Assembly (NCBI GenBank): GCA_964570285.1 | Contig: CAZMXP010000020.1 | Coordinates: forward strand, 11,714-75,713 | From: CAZMXP01 sp964570285 | GTDB taxonomy: Bacteria; Planctomycetota; PLA2 | Length of the DNA stretch: 64,000 nt | Reading direction: 5' to 3' | Part shown: positions 1 through 7,870 of the stretch, in pieces | How positions within the stretch are numbered: position 1 is the first letter of the stretch | Layout of the letters: each line of letters starts with the position of its first letter | Notes under the pieces: model-generated | What the model saw: only the letters and a program-made list of their open reading frames with translations | The model's database searches: none | Told to the model about the DNA's origin: nothing | Position numbers and translations under genes: made by a program

Positions 1-1
1 C

Positions 2-1813
2 GAGCACGGCGACACCGTCGTCGTCGCCACGCGCACGATCGCCCTGCAGGGCCAGGTCCTCCGCGACATCCCCGTCCTCAAGAGGGCGCTCGGGCTCGAG
101 CACCTGCCCGTCGCCATCGCGAAGGGCCGCGGCAACTACGTCTGCCGCCGGCGCGCCGAGGCCGCGCTCGAGGCCGGCCCGGGCCAGTTCCGCGACGAGC
201 AGGAGTGGCGCGACCTCGTCAACGTCGTCGGGTGGGCGGAGGAGAGCGAGGACGGCTCCCTCGCCACCCTCGGGTTCAAGCCCGCCGACGCCGCGTGGGA
301 CGCGGCGAGGGCGGAGAGCGGCAACTGCATGGGAAAGGAGTGCCGCTTCTTCGAGCAGTGCGGCTACCAGCGCTCGCGGCGCGAGCTCGCCGCCGCGAGG
401 ATCGTCGTCGCCAACCACTCCCTCGTGGCGATCGACCTCGCCATCCGGTCGCGGTCGAGGGTCGAGGAGGATGACGAGGAGGACGAAGAGGGCGACGGCG
501 AGCCGCGCGCCCGCGACACGCGACGCGGGGTGCTCCCCCCGCACAACGTCCTCGTCCTCGACGAGGCGCACGAGTTCGCCGACGCCGTGCGCTCGGCGTT
601 CGACGACAGCTTCGGCCACTGGGCCGTGCAGCGCGTCCTCGATCGCGTCTGGCACCCGAAGCGGAAGACGGGGCTCCTCAAGTCGATCCGCTCCACGCCG
701 CGCGTGCTGTCGCTCCTCGACGCCGCGACGGGGGCGAAGGAGGCGCTCTTCGCCAACGCGGCCGCCTACGTGCCCTCCTTCCTGCGCCAGCGCACGGTGC
801 GCTCGCCCGGGCCGTTCGCCGACCCGCTCTCGCCGGCGCTGCGCGACCTCGCCGACGGCATCGAGGAACTGCACGGGACGGTCCGCACGAAGGAGGCGAA
901 GCTCGAATGGAAGGCGCGCCTCAAGGACCTCCGCGAGCTCGCGGACCGCGTCGCCGGCACGCTCGCCATGGATCGCGAGAGCTACGCGCACTGGATCGAG
1001 CGCGGCGACACGGGCCACGCGAGGATCTGTCGCAGTCCGGTCGAGGTCGCGCCGCTCCTCGAGACCCCGCTCTGGCGGAACACGCCGTCGGTGATCTGCA
1101 CCTCCGCGACGCTTCGCGTCGGCGGGAGCTTCGCCCACTTCCGGCGCGAAACCGGCATGCCGAAGGCCGCGGAGCTCGCCGCCGGCAGCCCGTTCGACTT
1201 CGCGCGGCAGGCCGCGCTGCGGATCTACCCGTCGATGCCCGACCCGAGGGCGACCGACGCCTACCGCGCGGCCACGGTCGCGCGCGTGCGCGAGCTCGTC
1301 AACGAGAGCAAGGGGGGCGCCTTCGTCCTCTTCACGTCGAAGGCGGAGCAGGACGCGGTCCACCGCGAGCTGGCGCCGGAGTTCCGCTCCGCGGGCCTCT
1401 GCGTGCTCCGCCAGGGCGAGGTCCCGAACGAGGAGATCGTGCTCCGGTTCAAGGAGCGCGCCGACTGCGTGCTCTTCGCCGTCGCCACGTTTTGGCAGGG
1501 GGTCGACATCAAGGGCCACAACCTGCGCATGGTCGTCATCTGCAAGCTGCCGTTCGCCGTCCCCGGGCACCCGCTCGCCGAGGCCCGCGAGGAGATCTGC
1601 AAGAGGCGCGGCGGCAACCCCTTCGTCGAGATCAGCGTCCCCGAGGTCGTGCTCAAGGTCGTCCAGGCCTTCGGCCGCCTCATCCGGTCGCACGAGGATC
1701 GCGGCGTCGTGGCGATTCTCGACCCCAGGATCGTGACGAAGAGCTACGGGAAGACCGTGCTCGCTTCGCTGCCGGCGTGCCCGGTCGAGGAGGTCGCGCA
1801 TGCAGCCGGGTAG
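2..1813 (+). CDS. DinG/XPD-type Fe-S DNA helicase, 5'-partial
   Basis: An ATP-dependent superfamily 2 DNA helicase of the DinG/XPD type, missing its N-terminus at the window edge (603 residues visible). Motif Ia (TRTIALQGQ) is near the visible start. Four cysteines at visible residues 48, 109, 114 and 120 fit the Fe-S cluster domain of this family. The DEAH box is at residues 187-190, a TSATL motif III follows, and a QAFGRLIR motif VI lies near the C-terminus. The acidic insert before DEAH (poly-Asp/Glu) is unusual. The stop overlaps the primase start by 14 nt, which puts it in the phage replication module. A 5'-to-3' unwinding role is inferred from the family. Confidence 0.9.
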   Translation, partial: EHGDTVVVATRTIALQGQVLRDIPVLKRALGLEHLPVAIAKGRGNYVCRRRAEAALEAGPGQFRDEQEWRDLVNVVGWAEESEDGSLATLGFKPADAAWDAARAESGNCMGKECRFFEQCGYQRSRRELAAARIVVANHSLVAIDLAIRSRSRVEEDDEEDEEGDGEPRARDTRRGVLPPHNVLVLDEAHEFADAVRSAFDDSFGHWAVQRVLDRVWHPKRKTGLLKSIRSTPRVLSLLDAATGAKEALFANAAAYVPSFLRQRTVRSPGPFADPLSPALRDLADGIEELHGTVRTKEAKLEWKARLKDLRELADRVAGTLAMDRESYAHWIERGDTGHARICRSPVEVAPLLETPLWRNTPSVICTSATLRVGGSFAHFRRETGMPKAAELAAGSPFDFARQAALRIYPSMPDPRATDAYRAATVARVRELVNESKGGAFVLFTSKAEQDAVHRELAPEFRSAGLCVLRQGEVPNEEIVLRFKERADCVLFAVATFWQGVDIKGHNLRMVVICKLPFAVPGHPLAEAREEICKRRGGNPFVEISVPEVVLKVVQAFGRLIRSHEDRGVVAILDPRIVTKSYGKTVLASLPACPVEEVAHAAG

Positions 1814-4232
1814 CTCCGACCGCGCCGCGCAGGCGTGGGAGGCGCACCAGCGCGGCTGGGCGCTCACGCCGCTCGAGGACGGCGCGCCCAGGCTCGACCG
1901 CTGGCAGAAGCGCTCCGCGCCGGGATGGCCGGACCTCGCCGAGTGGGCGGCGCGCCGGGATCTCGCGTTGCGCACCGGCGCGGCCTCGGGCGTCGCCGTC
2001 GTGCGCTGCGCCTTCGACCGCGCGCAGCGCAAGCTCGGCGAGGGACTGCTCGCGACGACGGTCGCCGCGAGGCAACCCGACGGGATGGTCGACCTCTACT
2101 ACCGGATCCCGAAGGACGAGCCGCTGCCGGGCCCGACGCGGAGGCTGCAGGACATCGAGGTCCACGGCGACGGCTCGTTCGTCCTCTTCCCGGGCTCCGG
2201 TGGCTGCGCGTGGGAGCCCGGCGCGACCCCCGCCGACACGCAGATCGCCGACCTCCCCGAGTGGATCCGCAAGCACTGCGCCCCCACGCCGGAGCCGCGC
2301 GAGGAGCCGGTCCGCCCGGCCCCCCGCAGGAACACGCCGGGAGTCCGCGTCCCCCCCAACGACGAGGCCGCCGAGCGCGCGCTCCTCGGAGCCGCGCTCC
2401 TCGGCCACGGCATCAAGGGCGCCGAGGGCGTCGCCCCCGCGTACTTCTACCACCCGGGACACGCCCTCATCTGGGCCGCCGTCCTCGACGCGGCAAAGGA
2501 CGCGGCCGCCCCCGACTGCGTCCTCATCCGATCGAGGCTCGAGCGGGACGGCACCCTCGCGAAGGCGGGCGGCGAGGCCTACCTCGAGCGGTGCGTCGGC
2601 GAGTCGCCCTCGGCCGCCAACCTCCCCGAATACGCGCGCATCGTGATCGAGCGGTGGAAGGCCCGAGAGCTGCTCCGCACCGGCCAGCAGCTCGCCGAGG
2701 ACGGCATGAACCCCGGCACCGACCCGAAGGCCGCCGCGAAGCGCGCCCGCGAAGGCCTCCGCGCCGTCGACCCGCGCGGGCGGCGCGCGAAAGGCGCCAC
2801 GGCCGTCGAGGTCGAAGTCACGGGCTTCGTCGAGGACCAGAGCTCCGAGCTGTGGTTCGCCCGCAAGTTCGTCCTCGAGCACGGCTCCGAGATCCGCTAC
2901 GTCGGGGCGTGGAAGTGCTGGATGGTGTGGGACGGCGGCGCCGGCGTCTGGCGTCGCGACGACAACGGCGCCGTCATGCGCCTCGCGAAGCGCACGAGCG
3001 ACGGCATCCTGAAGGAGGCGGCGGCGCTCCTCCACTCCGCACGCGGCCAGGAAGGCGACGCCGCGATCGCGAAGGCCCAGGCGCGCCTCAAGGTCGCGAA
3101 GCACTTCCGCAACGCAAGACCCCTCGAGCACGCCCTGCGCCTCGCCCAGAGCGAGCAGACCGTCGTCGCGAGCCCCGACCAGTGGGACGCGACCCCGTGG
3201 GTCCTCCACTGCCGCAACGGGCTCGTCGACCTGAGGACCGGGGAACTCGGGCCGCACCGCCGCGAGGACTGGTGCACGAAGAGCTGCGCCGCCGACTACG
3301 ACCCGGAGGCGAAGGCGGAGCGCTGGCACGCGTTCCTCGCCGAGATCCTCCCCGACCCCGAGGTCCGCGCCTACCTCCAGCGCGCCGTCGGCTATGCCGC
3401 GACGGGCAAGCCCGTCGAGCAGCTCTTCTTCCTGCTCGTGGGCCCGGGGGGCAACGGCAAGCGCACCTCCATGGGCACCGTCGAGCGCGTGCTCGGCGAC
3501 TACGCGCGCACGATCTCCGACACCGTCCTCGTCGCCTCGCAGGGCGCGAACGACGACGCGAGGATCCTCGTCGACCTCCACGGCGTCCGCGCCGCCTTCA
3601 TCCACGAGACCCCCGACGACGGCAGGCTCGCCGCCAACCGCGTGAAGAAGATCACCGGCAGCGACCGGATCGAGGCGCGCCGCCTCTACCAGGAGAAGTT
3701 CAACTTCGAGCCCACCCACACGATCTTCGTCGACACCAACTCCAAGCCAAAGGTCCGCGACGTCTCCAACGGCATCTGGCGCCGCCTCCGCCTCGTCCCC
3801 TTCGACGTCACCGTCCAGAAGGCCGACCGCGGCCTGCCCGACCGCCTCCTCGAGCACGAGGCCGCCGGCATCCTGCGCTGGATCGTCGAAGGCGCCATCG
3901 CCTACGCGAAGTCGGGGGGCGACCTCGGCACGCCCGACGCCATCGCCGACTCCACGCTCGAGTACCGCCTCGAATCGAGCGACATCGCCGACTTCCTCGC
4001 CCACTGCGTCGTCGCGGACGGGAACTCGTTCCTGCCGGTCTCCGGGATCTACAAGGCCTACAAGGCGTGGTCCAAGGCGAACGACGTCGACGAGAAGAAG
4101 ATCCCCGGCCAGCGAACGGTCACGAAGCGGCTCTGCGAGATGGGCTACCAGTACGTGCGCGAGGGAGACCGCAAGGTTCGCGGGTTCCGCGGACTCGCGC
4201 TCGCAGGCGACGCGCAGCAGCTCATCGTGTAG
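1800..4232 (+). CDS. Primase-helicase fusion: PrimPol-like, DnaB-N-like and SF3 helicase domains
   Basis: An 810-residue replication protein with three visible parts. Residues 1-165 resemble a bifunctional primase-polymerase domain but look degenerate: the usual catalytic acidic pair after the glycine-rich start is read here as VVRCAFD. Residues about 180-300 match the N-terminal helical domain of DnaB-type helicases (AERALLGAAL, then a GGEAYL-like turn). Residues about 400-740 form a D5/P4-type superfamily 3 helicase with Walker A GPGGNGKRT (Lys554), a FIHE Walker B and an FVDTN sensor. Arg follows the Walker A lysine where Ser or Thr is expected. It overlaps the DinG-like gene and probably loads at the phage origin. 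Confidence 0.88.
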   Translation: MQPGSSDRAAQAWEAHQRGWALTPLEDGAPRLDRWQKRSAPGWPDLAEWAARRDLALRTGAASGVAVVRCAFDRAQRKLGEGLLATTVAARQPDGMVDLYYRIPKDEPLPGPTRRLQDIEVHGDGSFVLFPGSGGCAWEPGATPADTQIADLPEWIRKHCAPTPEPREEPVRPAPRRNTPGVRVPPNDEAAERALLGAALLGHGIKGAEGVAPAYFYHPGHALIWAAVLDAAKDAAAPDCVLIRSRLERDGTLAKAGGEAYLERCVGESPSAANLPEYARIVIERWKARELLRTGQQLAEDGMNPGTDPKAAAKRAREGLRAVDPRGRRAKGATAVEVEVTGFVEDQSSELWFARKFVLEHGSEIRYVGAWKCWMVWDGGAGVWRRDDNGAVMRLAKRTSDGILKEAAALLHSARGQEGDAAIAKAQARLKVAKHFRNARPLEHALRLAQSEQTVVASPDQWDATPWVLHCRNGLVDLRTGELGPHRREDWCTKSCAADYDPEAKAERWHAFLAEILPDPEVRAYLQRAVGYAATGKPVEQLFFLLVGPGGNGKRTSMGTVERVLGDYARTISDTVLVASQGANDDARILVDLHGVRAAFIHETPDDGRLAANRVKKITGSDRIEARRLYQEKFNFEPTHTIFVDTNSKPKVRDVSNGIWRRLRLVPFDVTVQKADRGLPDRLLEHEAAGILRWIVEGAIAYAKSGGDLGTPDAIADSTLEYRLESSDIADFLAHCVVADGNSFLPVSGIYKAYKAWSKANDVDEKKIPGQRTVTKRLCEMGYQYVREGDRKVRGFRGLALAGDAQQLIV

Positions 4233-4244
4233 TCGGCCGCAGCC

Positions 4245-4493
4245 TCAGAACGCCGGCAGGACCTGGCACCGGCACCGGTCATCCGGATCTCGCGGACGGC
4301 AGAACTCCCCCTCCAACTCCCGGCGCGCCTCCTCGATCGTGAACACCCGACCCTCCCGCGCAGCGCACCTCGGACAGACGTGAGCATCGCAAGCGGTGTT
4401 CCACGTCACCAGGTCCGTACCCTCCTCCTCGTACTCCCCCAAGCGCTCCAGCAGCTCGCGACGCCAGTCCGATGTCGTGCCCTGTTTGCCCAT
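4245..4493 (-). CDS. Small zinc-binding protein resembling the C-terminal tip of MuF domains
   Basis: An 82-residue protein convergent with the primase gene. The second half carries CPRCAAREG, an IEEAR segment and a CRPRD..CRC cluster, the cysteine layout seen at the end of Mu F-like head morphogenesis domains, here as a stand-alone protein. The start is supported by an AAAGGGGG ribosome-binding site 6 nt upstream. The promoter region overlaps the large palindrome at 4.5 kb, so it is likely divergently co-regulated with the lipoprotein gene on the other strand. Its role is unknown; zinc or metal binding is inferred from the cysteines. Confidence 0.6.
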   Translation of the reverse strand: MGKQGTTSDWRRELLERLGEYEEEGTDLVTWNTACDAHVCPRCAAREGRVFTIEEARRELEGEFCRPRDPDDRCRCQVLPAF

Positions 4494-4506
4494 GTGTACC
4501 CCCTTT

Positions 4507-4594
4507 AGTACCGTTCGAAACGGTACTTCCCATAAACCTCCTCAGTACGCGCACGCGTGAGAGGGTTTAGGGGAAGTACCGTTCCAAACGGTAC
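4507..4594. promoter_or_regulatory. 88-bp quasi-palindrome with two GTACCGTT-N3-AACGGTAC operators
   Basis: Two copies of the palindrome GTACCGTT-N3-AACGGTAC lie at 4508-4526 and 4576-4594. The sequence between them is itself nearly self-complementary (TACTTCCC-N-TAAACC on one side, GGTTTA-N-GGGAAGTA on the other). The whole block therefore reads almost identically on both strands. It sits between divergent genes just downstream of the primase-helicase. It may be a pair of operators for a dimeric regulator or a replication-origin or partition palindrome. Confidence 0.75.
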
Positions 4595-4654
4595 CGGTGA
4601 GCCATGGTAGTGCAGGCAGAACATCACGGAAAGGGGGGGTGGTACCATCGAGAA

Positions 4655-5074
4655 ATGCGGGCCGCAGCTGCCATCACGACCGTCCTGATCCTCGTGTGCG
4701 GTTGCGGCGGACCACCCGACGAACTGCTGGATCGCCTCTTCCTGCTCAGAAAGCAACGCGAAGACGCTGTCAGCCGCATGGACGCATGTTTCAGCGTCGG
4801 CGCCAACAAGATCCGGGCTGGTGGACACAACGCAGGGGAGCCGTATCGCGACGAGGCCGCCATGGAGTACGCCAGGATCGAGGCTATCCACCGGGAGCTC
4901 GTCGATCTCCTCGCGCTGCTCAAGTCGCGGTACAACCACGACGCCAACCTCGCTCAGGAGCATGATGACCACCTGAACGCACTGCGCCACCAGGTTGCCG
5001 GACAACGGGCCTGCCTCGACGCGCTGCAAAGCTACGGACGGAGCGTGGGGCTCGATGGCAAGACGGCGCGGTAG
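4655..5074 (+). CDS. Predicted lipoprotein, phage-encoded, unknown function
   Basis: A 139-residue protein beginning with a short basic start, a hydrophobic stretch (AAAAITTVLILV) and a CGC lipobox region, as expected for an exported lipoprotein. The rest is charged and mostly helical, with Leu/Ile spacing suggestive of a coiled coil (residues 28-60 and 80-125). The in-frame upstream ATG at 4604 is rejected because the signal peptide begins at this methionine. It could act in envelope modification, superinfection exclusion or lysis, but nothing in the sequence decides this. Confidence 0.65.
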   Translation: MRAAAAITTVLILVCGCGGPPDELLDRLFLLRKQREDAVSRMDACFSVGANKIRAGGHNAGEPYRDEAAMEYARIEAIHRELVDLLALLKSRYNHDANLAQEHDDHLNALRHQVAGQRACLDALQSYGRSVGLDGKTAR

Positions 5075-5078
5075 TCGC

Positions 5079-5084
5079 TAGTCT
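5079..5084 (+). promoter_or_regulatory. Putative -10 (TAGTCT), leaderless start
   Basis: TAGTCT lies 7 nt before the GTG of the small terminase gene, and there is no Shine-Dalgarno sequence. This is one of several identically spaced TANNNT signals in the window. Confidence 0.45.
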
Positions 5085-5091
5085 TCCCCCC

Positions 5092-5703
5092 GTGCCCAAA
5101 GCGGCAGCCAAGAAGCCGCCCCGCCGTGGTGCCAGAACCCACCTCTCCATCCGCCAACAGCGCTTCGCAAGGTTTTATGTCGAGACCGGCGGCAACGGCC
5201 TCGAAGCCTGCAAGAGGGCCGGATACAACGGCAACGAGAACACCCTCTGCGTCCAGGCCAGCAGGCTCATAAGACTGCCGAAGGTCGCCCAACGCATCGA
5301 TCTCTTCGAGCGCGGACTCGTCTCCATCGCCGACAACGTCGTCCTCGACTGCCTCACCGACCCCGACGTACCCCGCGAAATCAGGCTCCGCGCTGCCGAC
5401 CTCGCCTACAAACGACACGGCGCCTACGCCCCAGAGCGACACGAGGTTGCGCGGGTGCCGGACGCACTCTCCGACGAACAGCGCGAGCGATTCCTCCGCA
5501 TCGCGCGCATGGTCGACGACCGCCCCCCCCTGCCTTCCCCCGCGCCCCCCACGGCCGCGCTGGGGCCCGGCCACGCCCCCGAGGAGGGCCTCGCGGCCCC
5601 GGGGCAATTCGTGGAAGAGGGCGCGCCGGCGGCGAACGTGGGCGCCCCCCCGGGCCTTTCCGCCCCCTCGTGCGCGCGCGCGGGGGACGACGGGGGGGGG
5701 TAA
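5092..5703 (+). CDS. Terminase small subunit (Terminase_2 type)
   Basis: The N-terminal 135 residues match the small-terminase family: LSIRQQRFARFYV, the EACKRAGY helix-turn-helix and a VAQRI segment. The protein would bind the packaging start site and recruit the large subunit. Residues about 140-203 form a Pro/Ala/Gly-rich tail of low complexity, so the extension may be flexible or poorly constrained. It uses a GTG start without a ribosome-binding site. It is unusually far (9 kb) from the large terminase, and a second small-terminase-like gene lies at 7.3 kb. Confidence 0.8.
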   Translation: MPKAAAKKPPRRGARTHLSIRQQRFARFYVETGGNGLEACKRAGYNGNENTLCVQASRLIRLPKVAQRIDLFERGLVSIADNVVLDCLTDPDVPREIRLRAADLAYKRHGAYAPERHEVARVPDALSDEQRERFLRIARMVDDRPPLPSPAPPTAALGPGHAPEEGLAAPGQFVEEGAPAANVGAPPGLSAPSCARAGDDGGG

Positions 5704-5719
5704 CGGCGACGCGCGTTGA

Positions 5720-5742
5720 TGTGGCCTCACACCGAGGCCACA
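5720..5742. terminator. Hairpin, TGTGGCCTC / GAGGCCACA
   Basis: A perfect 9-bp stem with a 5-nt loop directly after the small terminase gene. There is no T-tract, so it may be a terminator-like or mRNA-stabilising hairpin rather than a strong intrinsic terminator. Confidence 0.4.
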
Positions 5743-5780
5743 CTGGCCCGGGTGTAGCGGGGGCGCACGGGCCCAAAGAT

Positions 5781-5815
5781 ACGCAAGTGGTCCCTTGCGT
5801 CACCGCGCCTAGGTT
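5781..5815 (+). promoter_or_regulatory. Palindrome ACGCAAG-N6-CTTGCGT followed by -10 TAGGTT
   Basis: A perfect 7-bp inverted repeat (5781-5800) lies just upstream of TAGGTT (5810-5815), which is 8 nt before the methyltransferase ATG. The palindrome is well placed to be an operator over the -35 region. The transcript would be leaderless. Confidence 0.5.
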
Positions 5816-5823
5816 TCGGGTCG

Positions 5824-7119
5824 ATGATCCGCGACCGCATCCGCGAGCTCCGGCGCGTCCCCGCCCGGACGCTCCTCGCCAACCCGAGGAACTTCCGGAC
5901 GCATCCCAAGGCGCAGCGGGCGGCCCTGCGCGGCGTCCTCGACGAGGTGGGCTACGCGGACGCGCTGCTTGCGCGGGAGACGCCGGAGGGCCTCGTGCTG
6001 GTCGACGGGCACCTGCGCGCGGAGACCACGCCGGACATGGAGGTGCCGGTCCTCGTGCTCGACGTGACCGAGGAGGAGGCCGACAAGCTCCTCGCCTCCC
6101 TCGACCCGATCGCGGCGATGGCGGGCACCGACGAGGCGGTCCTGCGCGACCTCCTCGCGCGCGTGCAGACGGAGAGCGAGGGGCTCGCCGAGCTCTTCGC
6201 CGGCCTCGTGCCCGGCGACGTGAAGGGCGGGCAGACGGACCCCGACGAGGTGCCGGAGCCCCCGGAGGAGGCGGAGACGAAGCGCGGGGACCTCTGGCAC
6301 CTCGGGGAGCACCGGCTGCTGTGCGGCGATTCGGGGAACGCGGGGGACGTCGACCGACTCCTCTGCGGCGCGCAGGTCGACCTCGTGAACACCGACCCCC
6401 CGTACAACGTGAAGGTCGAGCCGCGGTCGAACAACGCGATCGCCGCGGGGCTCTCGAGCTTCCAGGCGACGCACCACCAGAAGCTCGACCTCGCGCGGCA
6501 TCCGGGGAAGGCGAAGCCGACGCGCAAGCGCATGCGGGCGAAGGACCGGCCGCTGATGAACGACTTCGTCGGCGCGGCCGACTTCGACGCGCTGCTGCGC
6601 GCGTGGTTCGGGAACCTCGCGCGCGTGCTCAAGCCGGGGCGCGCGTTCTACGTCTGGGGCGGCTACGCGAACTGCGGGAACTACCCGCCCGTCCTGCGCG
6701 AGTGCGGCCTCTACTTCAGCCAGGCGCTGATCTGGGTGAAGGAGCACCCTGTGCTGACGCGGAAGGACTTCATGGGCAACCACGAATGGTGTTTCCATGG
6801 TTGGCGCGAAGGGGCGGCGCACCGGTTCTTCGGGCCGTCGAACGTGACGGACGTCTGGAGCGTGAAGAAGGTGAACCCGCAGTCGATGGTCCACCTCACC
6901 GAAAAGCCCGTCGAGCTGGCGCGGCGCGCGATGGAGTACTCGAGCCTGCCTGGGGAGAACGTCCTCGACCTCTTCGGCGGCAGCGGGAGCACGCTCGTCG
7001 CGGCCGAGCAGACGGGCCGGCGGTCGTTCCTGATGGAGCTCGATCCGCCCTATTGCGACGTGATCGTGCGGCGCTACGAGGCCTTCAGCGGCAAGAAGGC
7101 GGAGAGGCGGCCGGCGTGA
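5824..7119 (+). CDS. ParB-like domain fused to beta-class DNA methyltransferase
   Basis: A 431-residue fusion. Residues 8-110 resemble a ParB/Srx-type N-terminal domain (LLANPRNFRTHP, then VLVDGHLRAE). Residues 155-425 form an N6-adenine or N4-cytosine DNA methyltransferase. DPPY (191-194) precedes the SAM-binding FGGSGST (384-390), the beta-class motif order. This fusion is common in phages and protects or marks phage DNA. No cognate nuclease is adjacent, so it is probably an orphan methylase. The start lacks a ribosome-binding site. Its stop overlaps the next gene by GTGA. Confidence 0.9.
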   Translation: MIRDRIRELRRVPARTLLANPRNFRTHPKAQRAALRGVLDEVGYADALLARETPEGLVLVDGHLRAETTPDMEVPVLVLDVTEEEADKLLASLDPIAAMAGTDEAVLRDLLARVQTESEGLAELFAGLVPGDVKGGQTDPDEVPEPPEEAETKRGDLWHLGEHRLLCGDSGNAGDVDRLLCGAQVDLVNTDPPYNVKVEPRSNNAIAAGLSSFQATHHQKLDLARHPGKAKPTRKRMRAKDRPLMNDFVGAADFDALLRAWFGNLARVLKPGRAFYVWGGYANCGNYPPVLRECGLYFSQALIWVKEHPVLTRKDFMGNHEWCFHGWREGAAHRFFGPSNVTDVWSVKKVNPQSMVHLTEKPVELARRAMEYSSLPGENVLDLFGGSGSTLVAAEQTGRRSFLMELDPPYCDVIVRRYEAFSGKKAERRPA

Positions 7120-7331
7120 CCTGGCTGCTCGCGTGCGCGTCGCTCCTCGCGACGTGGCTGAACATCCGACGCCGGCGCGCGTGCTTCGCCATCTGGGCGT
7201 GCACGAACGCGGCGTGGTGCGCGATCGACCTCGCGCACGGCGTTCCCGCGCAGGCGCTGCTGATGGCGTCCTACGCGATCCTGGCGGTGCACGGATGGCG
7301 GAGCTGGGGCCGCACCGCGCGCGCAAGCTGA
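7116..7331 (+). CDS. PnuC-like small membrane protein
   Basis: A 71-residue protein with two or three hydrophobic segments and the WLNIRRRR, FAIWACTN and HGWRSW pattern of short phage proteins related to nicotinamide riboside transporters (PnuC). Full PnuC is about three times longer, so transport by this protein alone is uncertain. The GTG start overlaps the methyltransferase stop (GTGA), indicating translational coupling. It may assist NAD precursor handling or be a membrane accessory. Confidence 0.7.
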   Translation: MTWLLACASLLATWLNIRRRRACFAIWACTNAAWCAIDLAHGVPAQALLMASYAILAVHGWRSWGRTARAS

Positions 7332-7792
7332 CGCCGGACCTTGCGGCGCGGATCCTCGCGCTCGTGCGCGCGGGTCATGCGCCGCAGGGGGCGGCGCGCG
7401 CGAGCGGGGTCGGGGTGACGACGTGGAAGGGCTGGCTGCGCGCGGGGCGCGCGGGGACGGACCCGGAGTACGCGCGCCTCGTGGAGGACCTCGAGGACGC
7501 GCAGGAGCAGTCGAAGGCTGTGCTGCTGTCGCGGCTGCTGCAGGCGGCGAAGGACGACTGGCGGGCGAGCGCGTGGCTCCTGGAGCGCCGTTGGCCGGAG
7601 GAGTTCGGGCGGCGGGACCAGCTGGTGCTCGAGGCCGCGTCGCCGGCGCGGGAGGTCGGGGAGGAGGACCGGGCGCGGTGGCGCCGGGTGATCGAGCAGG
7701 CGGAGCGGACGCCGTGCCTGCCGGTGGCCGCGGATGGTAGGCGCGTGCTAGGCGCGGGCGGAAATCCGGAATCCCGTGCGGAAAGCCCTTGA
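7295..7792 (+). CDS. Small-terminase-like HTH protein
   Basis: A 165-residue protein with an N-terminal helix-turn-helix (PQGAARASGVGVTTWKGWL), an acidic helix and the motif WLLERRWPEEF with a following RRD. This is the layout of a family of phage small terminase or packaging-site-binding proteins. The chosen ATG opens the HTH domain and overlaps the PnuC-like gene by 37 nt; longer upstream readings only translate that gene out of frame. With the gene at 5.1 kb, the phage appears to have two small-terminase-like proteins; one may be regulatory. Confidence 0.65.
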   Translation: MAELGPHRARKLTPDLAARILALVRAGHAPQGAARASGVGVTTWKGWLRAGRAGTDPEYARLVEDLEDAQEQSKAVLLSRLLQAAKDDWRASAWLLERRWPEEFGRRDQLVLEAASPAREVGEEDRARWRRVIEQAERTPCLPVAADGRRVLGAGGNPESRAESP

Positions 7793-7817
7793 GCTCGCGC
7801 GATGTCACGCCCTCATG
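7768..7817 (+). promoter_or_regulatory. 50-nt upstream element, copy A
   Basis: The first of three related elements. It starts with GGAATCCC, continues with GCGGAAAG and ends with GCCCTCATG. Copies B and C precede the small genes at 8.5 and 9.2 kb with the same length within 1 nt. It is probably a promoter or a translation-control element. Confidence 0.45.
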
Positions 7818-7870
7818 TGCCGCGATCCGATGCGCGGGACGGGCCCGCGCCCGCGATCGAGGAGACCGAG

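Noticed and set aside
4655..5074. Upstream ATG at 4604 for the lipoprotein
   Set aside because: It would place 17 non-hydrophobic residues before the signal peptide.
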